In this document: in pieces, positions 34,023-41,860 of the stretch
How positions within the stretch are numbered: position 1 is the first letter of the stretch
Layout of the letters: every line of letters begins with the position of its first letter
Origin: Rhodovastum atsumiense
GTDB lineage: Bacteria; Pseudomonadota; Alphaproteobacteria; Acetobacterales; Acetobacteraceae
Assembly: GCA_026225115.1 (NCBI GenBank)
Contig: JAMFSE010000122.1
Location: 1-64,000 of the forward strand
Direction: 5' to 3'
Length of the DNA stretch: 64,000 nucleotides
Notes under the pieces: model-generated
What the model saw: only the letters and a program-made list of their open reading frames with translations
Told to the model about the DNA's origin: nothing
Databases searched by the model: none
Program-made: the position numbers and the translations under genes

Positions 34023-35585
34023 ATGACAACACCGAGCAATGACAGCATCCTCGCCGACGATACCGCGACCCTGCATAAAATGGGCTACGCGCAGGAATTG
34101 GCGCGGCGCATGGGCGGGTTTTCGAATTTCGCGATTTCATTCTCGATCATCTGCATTCTTGCCGGTGGAATCACGGCATTTCAGGTCGGCTTCTCGACCG
34201 GCGGCGGCGCCGGCGTGTTCATCGGCTGGATCGTCGGGTCCGCTTACGCGATGATCGTCGCGTTCTCGATGGCGCAGATCGCCTCGGCCTACCCAACCGC
34301 CGGCGGGCTGTACCATTGGTCCTCGATTTTGGGCGGCCGCGGCTGGGGCTGGGCTACCGCTTTCGTCAACCTGCTGGGGCTGATCTTCGTGGTCTCCTCG
34401 GTGGATGTCGGCGTCTATCTGCTGTTCAACAGCCTCATCCTGACAAATATTTTCGGCATCGATACCTCAACCTGGTCGGCCGCGTGGCCGAGCTGGGCGG
34501 GCGGCTGGCATCAGGTTCTGGCAATTGCCGTCATCGTCGCCAGTCAGGCGGCGTTCAACCATCGCGGCATCCGGGTCACCACGCTGCTGACCGATTTTTC
34601 CGGCTATCTCATCCTGGTGGTCGCCGTGGTCCTGACCGCCACGATGCTGTACGGCGCGCCGCATCTGGATTTCTCGCGGCTTGTCACCTTTACCAATAAC
34701 TCCGGCGCCCCTGGCGGCGGCGTGGTGCCAGCGAATTCGCATCTGCTCTACGTCTTCCTGCTCGGGCTCCTGCTGCCGATCTATACCATCACCGGCTTCG
34801 ATGCCTCGGCTCATACCTCGGAAGAAACCAAGGACGCCCGCCGCGCCGTGCCGAAAGGCATGATCAACGCGGTGTTCTGGTCCTTCGCCTTCGGGCTGGT
34901 GATGGTGTCGTCCTTCGTGCTGGCAATGCCGGACACGACCAAGGCGGCATTGGACGGCTTCAACGTGTTCTTCAACCTGTTCGCCAACCTGCCGGTGCCA
35001 ACGCCGCTGAAAGACCTGCTTTATATCTGCATCGTGCTGGCCAATTACCTGTGCGCGCTGGCAGGCGTAACTTCCACCTCGCGCATGATCTTCGCCTTCT
35101 CGCGCGATGGCGGGCTGCCGGGCCATAAGATCTGGCGCCATGTCAGCCCCGCCCACCGCACGCCGGTGGCGGCAATCTGGCTGGCAGCGTTCCTGGCCTT
35201 TCTCTCCACCCTCTACTCCTCGGCGTTCAGCGCACTGGCCGCCGGATGCGCGATGTTCCTGTATGTTTCCTACGCCATGCCGATTTTGGCGGGCATTTTT
35301 GCGGAAGGCAAAACCTGGACGGAGTTCGGACCATTCAAACTCGGCGCCCTTTCCAAACCCATTGCGATACTCTCGGTTCTCGGCACGCTGGTGGTGATCT
35401 TCATCGGCATTCAGCCGCCGAATAACATCCTGATCAACTATGGGATCGGCTTGATCGTGCTGATGCTCATATTGTGGTTCGGCGTCGCCCGCCGGCACTT
35501 CCCCGGACCGCCCATCGGCGCCGCCGCAGTCGCCGCACGTGCCGCGGAAATTGCCGCGGAGGAGCAGGCGGTCGGACAAAGTTAA
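34023..35585 (+). CDS. APC-family amino acid/amine permease
   Basis: A 520-residue inner-membrane transporter with about 12 helices. The N-terminus LHKMGYAQELARRMGGFSNF is followed by the helix-1 glycine motif SIICILAGGITAFQVGFSTGGG. The whole resembles the amino acid/choline transporter branch of the APC family, which carries GABA, choline, ethanolamine or polyamines. ATG 34023 after gggagac is preferred to the track start at 33885. Divergent from the GS-like ligase/alcohol dehydrogenase operon, so likely the uptake step of that pathway; the substrate is inferred. Confidence 0.88.
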   Translation: MTTPSNDSILADDTATLHKMGYAQELARRMGGFSNFAISFSIICILAGGITAFQVGFSTGGGAGVFIGWIVGSAYAMIVAFSMAQIASAYPTAGGLYHWSSILGGRGWGWATAFVNLLGLIFVVSSVDVGVYLLFNSLILTNIFGIDTSTWSAAWPSWAGGWHQVLAIAVIVASQAAFNHRGIRVTTLLTDFSGYLILVVAVVLTATMLYGAPHLDFSRLVTFTNNSGAPGGGVVPANSHLLYVFLLGLLLPIYTITGFDASAHTSEETKDARRAVPKGMINAVFWSFAFGLVMVSSFVLAMPDTTKAALDGFNVFFNLFANLPVPTPLKDLLYICIVLANYLCALAGVTSTSRMIFAFSRDGGLPGHKIWRHVSPAHRTPVAAIWLAAFLAFLSTLYSSAFSALAAGCAMFLYVSYAMPILAGIFAEGKTWTEFGPFKLGALSKPIAILSVLGTLVVIFIGIQPPNNILINYGIGLIVLMLILWFGVARRHFPGPPIGAAAVAARAAEIAAEEQAVGQS

Positions 35586-35700
35586 GGAAAGGAAGCACTT
35601 CTTTTTCTGAAGAAAAAGAAGCAAAAAGACTTTTTATACCGGGTACGGGCGTGGACAACACCACGCCCTTACTTCGGCATAACGAAGCTTTTTGGAGATA
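35583..35700. repeat. Family-1 palindromic element, one full arm and centre (copy F)
   Basis: It begins taaggaaagcacttctttttct and continues gaagaaaaagaagcaaaaag, then a centre hairpin gggcgtgg/ccacgccc around acaaca. The right arm is reduced to gaagctttttgg, so this copy is partly eroded. Its left end overlaps the permease stop, and it ends at the maoC ribosome binding site. Confidence 0.75.
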
Positions 35701-35703
35701 CCT

Positions 35704-36156
35704 ATGACGGCTTTGGTCGAATTCATTAAGGCAAGCGTCAGCGGCGAAGAAGCCGTTTCATCCTGGGTGCTTATCGATCAGGCTTTGATCAACGGCTTCG
35801 CGGATGTCACGAGCGACCACAACTACATCCATGTTGATCCGGAAAAGGCGGCGCAATCCCCAATGGGCGGCACCATCGCGCACGGGCTGCTGACATTATC
35901 GATGCTGCCGCAGCTTGCAAATGATGCGCTTCCAAGCAATAGCGGCTTCAAAATGTCGGTCAATTACGGCTATGATAAAATCCGCTTTTTAACGCCCGTT
36001 CACAGCGGCAAAAATATCCGCGGCCGTTTCAAAGTCCTGAACTTCACCGAAATCCGCCCAGGCGAATGGCGCAAACTTCTAAGCGTGACCATAGAAATAG
36101 AAAGCGAGCCCAAACCCGCGCTAGTCGCCGAGTGGATCACCCTTCACTACGTCTAG
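35704..36156 (+). CDS. MaoC-like (R)-specific enoyl-CoA hydratase
   Basis: A 150-residue single hot-dog domain protein. The hydratase-2 motif FADVTSDHNYIHVDPEKAAQSPMGGTIAHGLLTL carries the catalytic Asp and His. Such small MaoC proteins (PhaJ-like) hydrate crotonyl-CoA to (R)-3-hydroxyacyl-CoA. ATG 35704 after ggagatacct is better than the frame's TTG. Function with PhaB in PHA metabolism is possible but unproven; other acyl-CoA roles are equally compatible. Confidence 0.88.
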   Translation: MTALVEFIKASVSGEEAVSSWVLIDQALINGFADVTSDHNYIHVDPEKAAQSPMGGTIAHGLLTLSMLPQLANDALPSNSGFKMSVNYGYDKIRFLTPVHSGKNIRGRFKVLNFTEIRPGEWRKLLSVTIEIESEPKPALVAEWITLHYV

Positions 36157-36171
36157 CCACAACCCATGCCC

Positions 36172-36307
36172 AAAATTCGCTGTGGTGAGTCAGCTGGGGC
36201 GATTTTTTTGGAGCCGGAGCGGAGCGGCCTACTGGCCGTGAGCACGGCAGCGGCCGACCGCCGGAAGCCGAAAAAAGCGCCTCAGATGGCCACCACAGTA
36301 GAATTTT
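36172..36307. repeat. Family-2 palindromic element (copy 2)
   Basis: About 136 bp with ends aaaattcgctgtggtg and caccacagtagaatttt, forming 16-17 bp inverted repeats with one indel. Inside, ccagctggggcg-like and ggcgcctcagatgg-like parts are also complementary, so almost the whole element can fold on itself. ggagcggagcggcct and ctggccgtgagcac match copy 1 inverted. It fills the gap between convergent maoC and the XRE gene. Confidence 0.85.
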
Positions 36308-36308
36308 T

Positions 36309-36785
36309 CTAAGTTTCGAAGGGGGTTTCGGCGGGGGCTAAGGACTTCATGAGATCAAACATGCGCTTGCGAACCGCGGGGTCGGTGATGCGGTAATAAG
36401 CGCGCACCAGTTCCAGCGTTTCGCGTTTGGTCAGATTCTCATCGATGCCAGGCGAAAATGGCTCCTGCGCTTCGGCGAAACCATACATGCGGCCACGCGG
36501 ACCGGAAATCGGCGTCGCGTCCATGCCCTCGGGCATATCGTCGAAGAAGAAACTGATGGGCACGTCGAGCACGCGCGAGATGTCAAACAAGCGGGATGCG
36601 CCGACGCGGTTTACGCCCCGTTCGTATTTTTGCACCTGCTGAAATGTTAGCCCCAGCGCGTCGCCGAGGCGTTCCTGGGACATGCCCAACAGCGTGCGCC
36701 GTAAACGGACGCGGGCGCCAACATGGACATCTATGGGGCTTGGGCGACTTTCTCGCTCCGGCCTGTCTGCGGTTACTTCCGACAT
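36309..36785 (-). CDS. XRE-family transcriptional regulator
   Basis: A 158-residue regulator with an N-terminal Cro/CI-type helix-turn-helix: VGARVRLRRTLLGMSQERLGDALGLTFQQVQKYERGVNRVGASRL at about residues 22-66, and a C-terminal part with a conserved YYRI motif (ETLELVRAYYRITDPAVRKRMFDLMKSL). This protein is well conserved in alphaproteobacteria, typically between lnt and metK. Here lnt is upstream, but metK does not follow; a family-2 element does. Likely a housekeeping regulator; target genes unknown. Confidence 0.9.
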   Translation of the reverse strand: MSEVTADRPERESRPSPIDVHVGARVRLRRTLLGMSQERLGDALGLTFQQVQKYERGVNRVGASRLFDISRVLDVPISFFFDDMPEGMDATPISGPRGRMYGFAEAQEPFSPGIDENLTKRETLELVRAYYRITDPAVRKRMFDLMKSLAPAETPFET

Positions 36786-37026
36786 AGGCTATTTCAACTC
36801 CAGGACGTATCGACGGCTATCACAAAATCGTCAATGCGGTAATAAAAAATCTGGTCAGTTCTCATTTGGGCTGTCAATTACAGCTTTTTTGAGTATTCCA
36901 CCATCCGGTCAGCAACATTTGCGCGCTTACCGTGCGGCGCCTATTTTCACCTTTACCAGAGGTTAATCAATCAAACAATACAAAAACGACGAAAAAATGA
37001 TATTAAATAGACAAAATTTTGATTTG
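36786..37026. other. AT-rich control region upstream of the XRE gene
   Basis: About 240 bp, noticeably AT-rich, between lnt and the XRE gene, both on the minus strand. It probably carries the XRE promoter. ggctgt-caatt-acagcttttttg (36869-36891) reads as a terminator-like hairpin on the plus strand, though no plus-strand gene precedes it. The plus frame 36682-36966 shows no protein signs. Confidence 0.4.
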
Positions 37027-38520
37027 TTACGCGATATTGTTGTTTTTTGCTCCTGGACGGCCCAACAAAATTCCAAAGATTAAAAATAGTCCACTCAACA
37101 CTGACGGCAGTAATAAGCCGAATCTTGCATAGGGAGTTGGCGGCAACGCACCCGGCAAAACCGTAACAAGTACACCCTGCGCCCCTAACGGCAGCGAGGC
37201 CCTTACATGCCCGAAACTGTCGATAACCGCGGTGATGCCGGAGTTTGCGGCCCGGGCCAGCGGCACGCCTTCTTCAACCGCGCGCAAGCGGGCATCGGCA
37301 AAATGCTGGCGCGGCCCGGCGCTGTTGCCGAACCAGGAATCGTCCGTGACGTTGACGAGCCAAAGCGGGCGATCTTTTTCATTGACGACCTGACCGGAGA
37401 AAATGGCCTCATAGCAAATCAGCGGGCCAAACGGCGGCAGGCCGGCGACGTGCAGCGTGGCCGGGCCTGGTCCAGGCGTGAAGCCGCTGCCGAGAACGTC
37501 GGGCGTGATTTTAACGGGAATCCACCGTGGCATGTACTCGCCGAACGGAACCAGCTTCCACTTATCGTAGATCGCGGCCGCCGGACCTGGACCGCGCGTC
37601 ACCACCAGAGAATTGCGAAAATCGGTGTTGCTCACCTGGCGCAGCGAACCGGCGAGCATGGGCGTCGGTCCGGTGACGGCGGCAAGCTGGGCGCGCGCGG
37701 CTGAATCCGTATCGAGAAGCCAAGGACTTGAGCCTTCCGGCCAGATGACCGTGTTGGCGCCGGCATTGATCCCGGCGCGGCTCATGCCAAGCAGCGTCTG
37801 CCAGCGGGCAATCATGGAGGCGCGGTCATAGCTGCCGGGGACGGGGAATTTCGGCTGCAGCAATGCAACCGTGACGCCCGTGGATTGAACGGGCGTGGTC
37901 AAGTGAATGACGCCGAAAGATGCCCAGGCAATGAGCAAAGCGGCGGCGGTGGCCAGTCCACGGCGGCCGAAAATCGGCAGGCCGGCGATGAAGACGGTCA
38001 GCAACGTGAGGCCGTGCACGCCGATCAATGCCGCAAGCTGGATAAATATATCGCCGGTCCGGCCGGGAATGGCCCAGGCGCTGCCCCAGAGATTCCAGGG
38101 AAAACCGGAAAATGCGAATTGCCGAATCAGGTCGGAAAAAACCCAGGCGCCGGAAAACATCAGCAGGCGCGAAAGCCCCGGACCATCCCTTCCGGGCCGC
38201 ACCAGCGAGGCCGCATATGCCGGGATGATGCTGTAGAATGCGACGGCGAAGGCCAGCAGCGGCGCTGCCAGCGGTACCAGCCACCAAAAGCTGGAAATCT
38301 CGGTAAGAATGGGTTCGGTGATCCAGTACAGCCCCGCCAGGTTGAGCCCAAACCCGAAGGTCCAGCCGATCAGCGCCAGCTGCTTTTTGGACGACGCCGC
38401 GCCGATCAGGCGAAGAAAGGCCGGGATGCTGAACAACAGCACGGGCAGCAGATGGATCGGCGGCAATGCCAGTGCTGAGACCAGGCCCCATAAAAACGCC
38501 TGGACAAGCGGGCGTTTCAC
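37027..38520 (-). CDS. lnt: Apolipoprotein N-acyltransferase
   Basis: A 497-residue inner-membrane enzyme that adds the third acyl chain to lipoproteins. About six N-terminal helices are followed by a nitrilase-like domain with the Glu-Lys-Cys triad: WPEGSSPWLL, YDKWKLVPFGEYMP and LICYEAIFSG. The start is taken as GTG 38520, which overlaps the mtnC stop (GTGA); the track frame to 38634 lies inside mtnC. It should process the lipoproteins encoded here, such as MlaA and the protein at 4892. Confidence 0.93.
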   Translation of the reverse strand: MKRPLVQAFLWGLVSALALPPIHLLPVLLFSIPAFLRLIGAASSKKQLALIGWTFGFGLNLAGLYWITEPILTEISSFWWLVPLAAPLLAFAVAFYSIIPAYAASLVRPGRDGPGLSRLLMFSGAWVFSDLIRQFAFSGFPWNLWGSAWAIPGRTGDIFIQLAALIGVHGLTLLTVFIAGLPIFGRRGLATAAALLIAWASFGVIHLTTPVQSTGVTVALLQPKFPVPGSYDRASMIARWQTLLGMSRAGINAGANTVIWPEGSSPWLLDTDSAARAQLAAVTGPTPMLAGSLRQVSNTDFRNSLVVTRGPGPAAAIYDKWKLVPFGEYMPRWIPVKITPDVLGSGFTPGPGPATLHVAGLPPFGPLICYEAIFSGQVVNEKDRPLWLVNVTDDSWFGNSAGPRQHFADARLRAVEEGVPLARAANSGITAVIDSFGHVRASLPLGAQGVLVTVLPGALPPTPYARFGLLLPSVLSGLFLIFGILLGRPGAKNNNIA

Positions 38521-39203
38521 TGGCGGCTGGCGCTGCGCGGCAGGCTGAATTTTTCCGCAACCGAGTTGAAATCCGCCGCGATTGGGTGGCGGTCCGAGGC
38601 CAGTGTCGCATCTTTGGGCCGAACCAGCTGGCAAGTTTGCAGACCGGATGCCGCAGCGGCGTCCAACTCCGCCTCAATATCCGATAAAAACAGGCACTCC
38701 GCAGCGGCGACGTTGGCGCCCCGGCAGATCGCGGCATAGCTCGCAGGATCCCGCTTCGGCCCCACCCTGGTATCGAAAAACCCCTGAAACAACGGCGTCA
38801 GATCGCCATCCCTGGTGTGACCGAAAATAAGTTTCTGCGAGGCCTCAGACCCGGACGAATAAACATAAAGCCGCAGCCCCGCCTTCGACCAGCGCCGCAG
38901 CGCCGACGGCACATCCGCATAAATATCCCCCAAAAGCGCGCCCGAACGATAGCCCTCAGCCCAGATCAACCCCTGAACGGTTTTCAGAGGCGTGACCTTG
39001 GCGTCCTCATCCATCCAGCCCAGCAAAGTTTCCAGCACGGGTCTGCCAGGTTCGATGCGGGCAATCTCATCCAACACCGCATGCGGCTCCGCGCAAAACT
39101 GCGGCAGTCTGGCGCGTGCATAAGGGAATAACACCGTGTGGACAAAACTAATCGGCGTCGTCGTGCCTTCAATGTCGGTAAGGATCGCCGCCGGAGGCAT
39201 CAT
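38517..39203 (-). CDS. mtnC: Enolase-phosphatase E1 of methionine salvage
   Basis: A 228-residue HAD-superfamily enzyme that turns 2,3-diketo-5-methylthiopentyl-1-phosphate into acireductone. The nucleophile motif is ILTDIEGTTTPISFVHTVLFPYAR (motif I DIEGT), motif II is YVYSSGSEASQKLIFGHT, and motif III/IV VGPKRDPASYAAI and FLSDIEAELDAA. Length is normal. It lies upstream of lnt with a GTGA overlap and downstream of mtnD, from which a family-1 element separates it. Confidence 0.94.
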   Translation of the reverse strand: MMPPAAILTDIEGTTTPISFVHTVLFPYARARLPQFCAEPHAVLDEIARIEPGRPVLETLLGWMDEDAKVTPLKTVQGLIWAEGYRSGALLGDIYADVPSALRRWSKAGLRLYVYSSGSEASQKLIFGHTRDGDLTPLFQGFFDTRVGPKRDPASYAAICRGANVAAAECLFLSDIEAELDAAAASGLQTCQLVRPKDATLASDRHPIAADFNSVAEKFSLPRSASRQ

Positions 39204-39222
39204 AAAGACACCAAGGCAAAGT

Positions 39223-39379
39223 TAAGTAAGCAACTTCTTTTTGTAAACAAAAAGGCTAGGCCGACCGCGAAGCAAAAAAACTTTGTTACTCTGGGCCATG
39301 GGCGACGGCCAAGCCACAGCCCATGCCCCGGATTCAAAAAAGTTTTTTGGTTCTTTTTTTCAAAAAAGAACTGCTTCAC
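39223..39379. repeat. Family-1 palindromic element, complete (copy G)
   Basis: Left arm taagcaacttctttttgtaa followed by acaaaaaggc and aagcaaaaaaactttgttac; centre ccatgggcg/cagcccatgcccc; right arm aagttttttggttc followed by ttttttcaaaaaagaactgc. It interrupts the methionine-salvage cluster between mtnD and mtnC. Confidence 0.8.
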
Positions 39380-39380
39380 T

Positions 39381-39920
39381 TCACGCAACCGGGAAACGTT
39401 CAGATATGGAATCGCCGGTGTAGTGCGGCACCCAGCCGGAGGTGTCGGTGAAGACGCGGAGTGCGGTGAAGAGAGGTTTTTCGCCGGCGTCGAACCAGTG
39501 CTTGGTATTGGCGGGCACCGAGATCAGGTCACCGGCTTCGCAGAAGGCATCGTAGATGCGGTTGTTGACATGCATCACGAAATGGCCGCCGCCGTGCACG
39601 AAGAAGCGGATTTCATCTTCGGTATGGATATGTTCGGAGAGGAATTTTTCCCGCAAAGCGGGGGCGTTCGGGTTGTCGGGCGTGAGCTTGATCACATCGG
39701 CGGAGCCGGCCCCGGCATCGCCCATCAGGCCGTCGAGATAGGGCTTGTATGCCGCGAGAATACGCTCGGCATCGTCCTCGGGCTGCAATGCCACGGGGCT
39801 TTCCCAGCGCTCGAAATGCACGCCGATGGCGGCAAGCTCCAGGGCGATGGCTTGCGCGTCCACGGTCGCGATGACCGGCTGACCGGGGCGGAGGTCGTCA
39901 AATATGGTTAACTGGCTCAT
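39381..39920 (-). CDS. mtnD: Acireductone dioxygenase
   Basis: A 179-residue cupin enzyme that cleaves acireductone with O2 to the keto acid of methionine plus formate. Metal ligands are in EHIHTEDEIRFFVHGGGHFVMH (HxHxE) with the second His cluster at HWFDAG. The ATG at 39920 (MSQLTIFDD) follows aaaggaagc and overlaps the end of mtnB by 23 bp; the track frame to 40025 lies in mtnB. Whether it uses Fe or Ni cannot be told from sequence. Confidence 0.94.
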   Translation of the reverse strand: MSQLTIFDDLRPGQPVIATVDAQAIALELAAIGVHFERWESPVALQPEDDAERILAAYKPYLDGLMGDAGAGSADVIKLTPDNPNAPALREKFLSEHIHTEDEIRFFVHGGGHFVMHVNNRIYDAFCEAGDLISVPANTKHWFDAGEKPLFTALRVFTDTSGWVPHYTGDSISERFPVA

Positions 39921-40512
39921 GAATCTGCTTCCTTTGGAGCTCGCATTCCAGCAGGAATTCCAGCGCTTCCAGCCGCCAGAAGGCGTGCTCGACGCTGGTT
40001 CCCCAGGCGTACAGGCCGTGGCCACGAATCACGTAACCGATCGGCGGCTCGGCCAGCAACGACGGCTCGGTAACGGTTGCCAACCTTGCGATATCCTGAT
40101 CGTTTTCAAAAATCGGCAGCGCCACGTCGACATCATGGTCGGCAAAGCCGAAGGCCTTGATGATTTCATAGCCGGAAAAACTGATCGAGCCTGCCATCGA
40201 CAGCACGGTGGCGGCCACGGAATGGCCGTGCAGCACCGCGCCGATCTGCGGAAAAAGCCGGTACAGCTGGCAGTGCAACAGGGTCTCGGCGCTGGGCTTA
40301 TGGCCCTGTTCGCGCGCCGTGCCGTCATAGGAGACTTCGATGATGTCGTTGGTGTGCAGCCGGCCTTTATGAACGCCGCTGCGGGTAATGGCGATGCTCT
40401 CATCGTCTAGCCGCGCGGAAAGATTGCCGGCGGAGCCCGGCACCCAGTTACGCGCATCCATGCGTTGCCCGGCCTCGACGAGCGAAGCCGCGGCCTCAGC
40501 CAGCCGTGACAT
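39898..40512 (-). CDS. mtnB: Methylthioribulose-1-phosphate dehydratase
   Basis: A 204-residue class II aldolase-fold enzyme for the step before MtnC. The zinc histidines are in LHGHSVAATVLS and IRGHGLYAWG; GNLSARLDDESIAITRSGVHKG is the phosphate-site region. It begins three bases after the tatA stop and overlaps mtnD, so tatA-mtnB-mtnD are one unit. mtnA and MTA phosphorylase are not in the window. Confidence 0.95.
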   Translation of the reverse strand: MSRLAEAAASLVEAGQRMDARNWVPGSAGNLSARLDDESIAITRSGVHKGRLHTNDIIEVSYDGTAREQGHKPSAETLLHCQLYRLFPQIGAVLHGHSVAATVLSMAGSISFSGYEIIKAFGFADHDVDVALPIFENDQDIARLATVTEPSLLAEPPIGYVIRGHGLYAWGTSVEHAFWRLEALEFLLECELQRKQIHEPVNHI

Positions 40513-40514
40513 GA

Positions 40515-40739
40515 TCAGCCCTGGTTGACGGTCGTTTTTTGCGGGTCGGTGATCGGCGGCAGCGTGCCCGGGTTCGCCATCGAGGCGTCAGGCTTTTTGT
40601 CGTCGTCCGACACGCTCTGTTTGAAATTCTTGATGCCCTTGCCGAATTCGCCCATCAGCCCGCTCACCTTGTTGGTGCCGAACAGCAGCAACACGACCAC
40701 GAGAACAATCAGCCAATGCCAGATGCTCAAACCGCCCAT
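40515..40739 (-). CDS. tatA: Twin-arginine translocase subunit TatA
   Basis: A 74-residue protein with one helix ([17 protein letters not shown]), hinge [20 protein letters not shown] and a charged tail, the TatA pattern. It forms the pore for folded-protein export. tatB and tatC do not follow; instead the mtnB gene begins three bases after its stop. Its short length fits TatA and not TatB. Confidence 0.95.
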   Translation of the reverse strand: MGGLSIWHWLIVLVVVLLLFGTNKVSGLMGEFGKGIKNFKQSVSDDDKKPDASMANPGTLPPITDPQKTTVNQG

Positions 40740-40855
40740 CGAAATTCTCCAAACCCTAAACTTCAGCTCCGCGCAAATCGCGCGTCAGTGTTATCTAGCG
40801 GGGTAGTCTACTGCTTTCAGGGGCGGATGCCAAATATCACCGTATCGAGCTTGGC

Positions 40856-41767
40856 TTAAGCGCCGTCCCAGCGCTGCGAGCGGGTGAAATCGACTAAAGC
40901 CCGGAGCGGAGCGGGCAGATGCCGGCGCCCCGGATAGTACAGGAACGGCCCGGAAAAAACCTGCCACCAGGGCTCAAGCACAGGCTGCAAGGCGCCACTG
41001 ACCAGATGCGGGCGCAGCCAATCCTCGAATATATGGATGATTCCGGCACCGTTGATAGCAGCGTCAACGGCAAGGTCAGTGCCGGTGCCGGCACTGACGA
41101 TCAGCGGGCCGGTTGGGTCTATTTTGACAATTTCGCCGGCGCGCTCGAATTCCCATTCCGTCATGGCGCCGCTGGCAAACCGGCCACGCAGACAGGCATG
41201 GCCAAGCAGGTCGCGCGGATGTCCGGGCGCGCCATGACGGCGGAGGTACTCCGGCGCTGCGGCAGTGGCCGAACGTTGGGTGCGCGGGCCGATGGGGATC
41301 GCAATCATATCCTTCTCCAGCCGCTCACCGTAGCGAATGCCGGCGTCGCAGCCTGCGGCCAGCAAATCGACGAAGCGATCCTCGGCGATGATATCCACAA
41401 GAATATCCGGATAGGCGGCGAGGAACCGCGGGACGATCCGCGGCAGCACCAGGCGGGCGGCGCTGACCGGCACATTCAGCCGCAATATGCCGGCGGGACG
41501 GCCGCGGAAGCGGTTGACGACATCAAGCGCGGCGCCAACCTCATCCAGCGCCGGGCCCAGCCGCTCCAGCAGGCGCGCCCCGGCCTCGGTTGGCGCTACG
41601 CTGCGGGTCGTGCGATTTAACAGTCGCACGCCAAGCCGGGTTTCAAGCCGGGTGATGGCTTCACTCAGGCTGGAGGCGCTGCCATTGTTCAACCGGGCCG
41701 CCTCGCGAAACCCGCCAGCGCGCGCCACCGCGACAAAACAGGTGAGATCACCAATATCCGCGTCCAT
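40856..41767 (-). CDS. LysR-family transcriptional regulator
   Basis: A 303-residue LTTR with an N-terminal winged helix (LTCFVAVARAGGFREAARLNNGSASSLSEAITRLETRLGVRLLNRTTRSVAPTEAG) and a periplasmic-binding-like effector domain. The long spacing in the helix-turn-helix is unusual only in AAARLNNGSASSLSEA, a common variant. It is divergent from the aldo/keto reductase gene, its likely target. Effector unknown. Confidence 0.92.
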   Translation of the reverse strand: MDADIGDLTCFVAVARAGGFREAARLNNGSASSLSEAITRLETRLGVRLLNRTTRSVAPTEAGARLLERLGPALDEVGAALDVVNRFRGRPAGILRLNVPVSAARLVLPRIVPRFLAAYPDILVDIIAEDRFVDLLAAGCDAGIRYGERLEKDMIAIPIGPRTQRSATAAAPEYLRRHGAPGHPRDLLGHACLRGRFASGAMTEWEFERAGEIVKIDPTGPLIVSAGTGTDLAVDAAINGAGIIHIFEDWLRPHLVSGALQPVLEPWWQVFSGPFLYYPGRRHLPAPLRALVDFTRSQRWDGA

Positions 41768-41785
41768 TGTTCGTAATCCCGAACA
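41768..41785. promoter_or_regulatory. Candidate LysR operator
   Basis: tgttcg-N6-cgaaca, a perfect inverted repeat directly upstream of the LysR start, in a 93-bp divergent region. A second ttgtat-atacaa inverted repeat lies at 41788-41817. LTTRs usually bind such a recognition and an activation site; assignment is by position. Confidence 0.5.
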
Positions 41786-41860
41786 GCTTGTATTGATTAA
41801 TGCCTATTATCATACAACGGCCTGGCGTCCATATCAGCCTTTCTTCAAAGGAGATTGCGT

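Noticed and set aside
34467-35624. 385-aa minus-strand frame
   Set aside because: Antisense to the APC permease; His/Arg/Gln-rich composition is that of a shadow frame.
36869-36891. Terminator-like hairpin with TTTTTT on the plus strand
   Set aside because: No plus-strand gene precedes it, and on the minus strand the T-run is on the wrong side; the 5-bp stem may be chance in AT-rich DNA.
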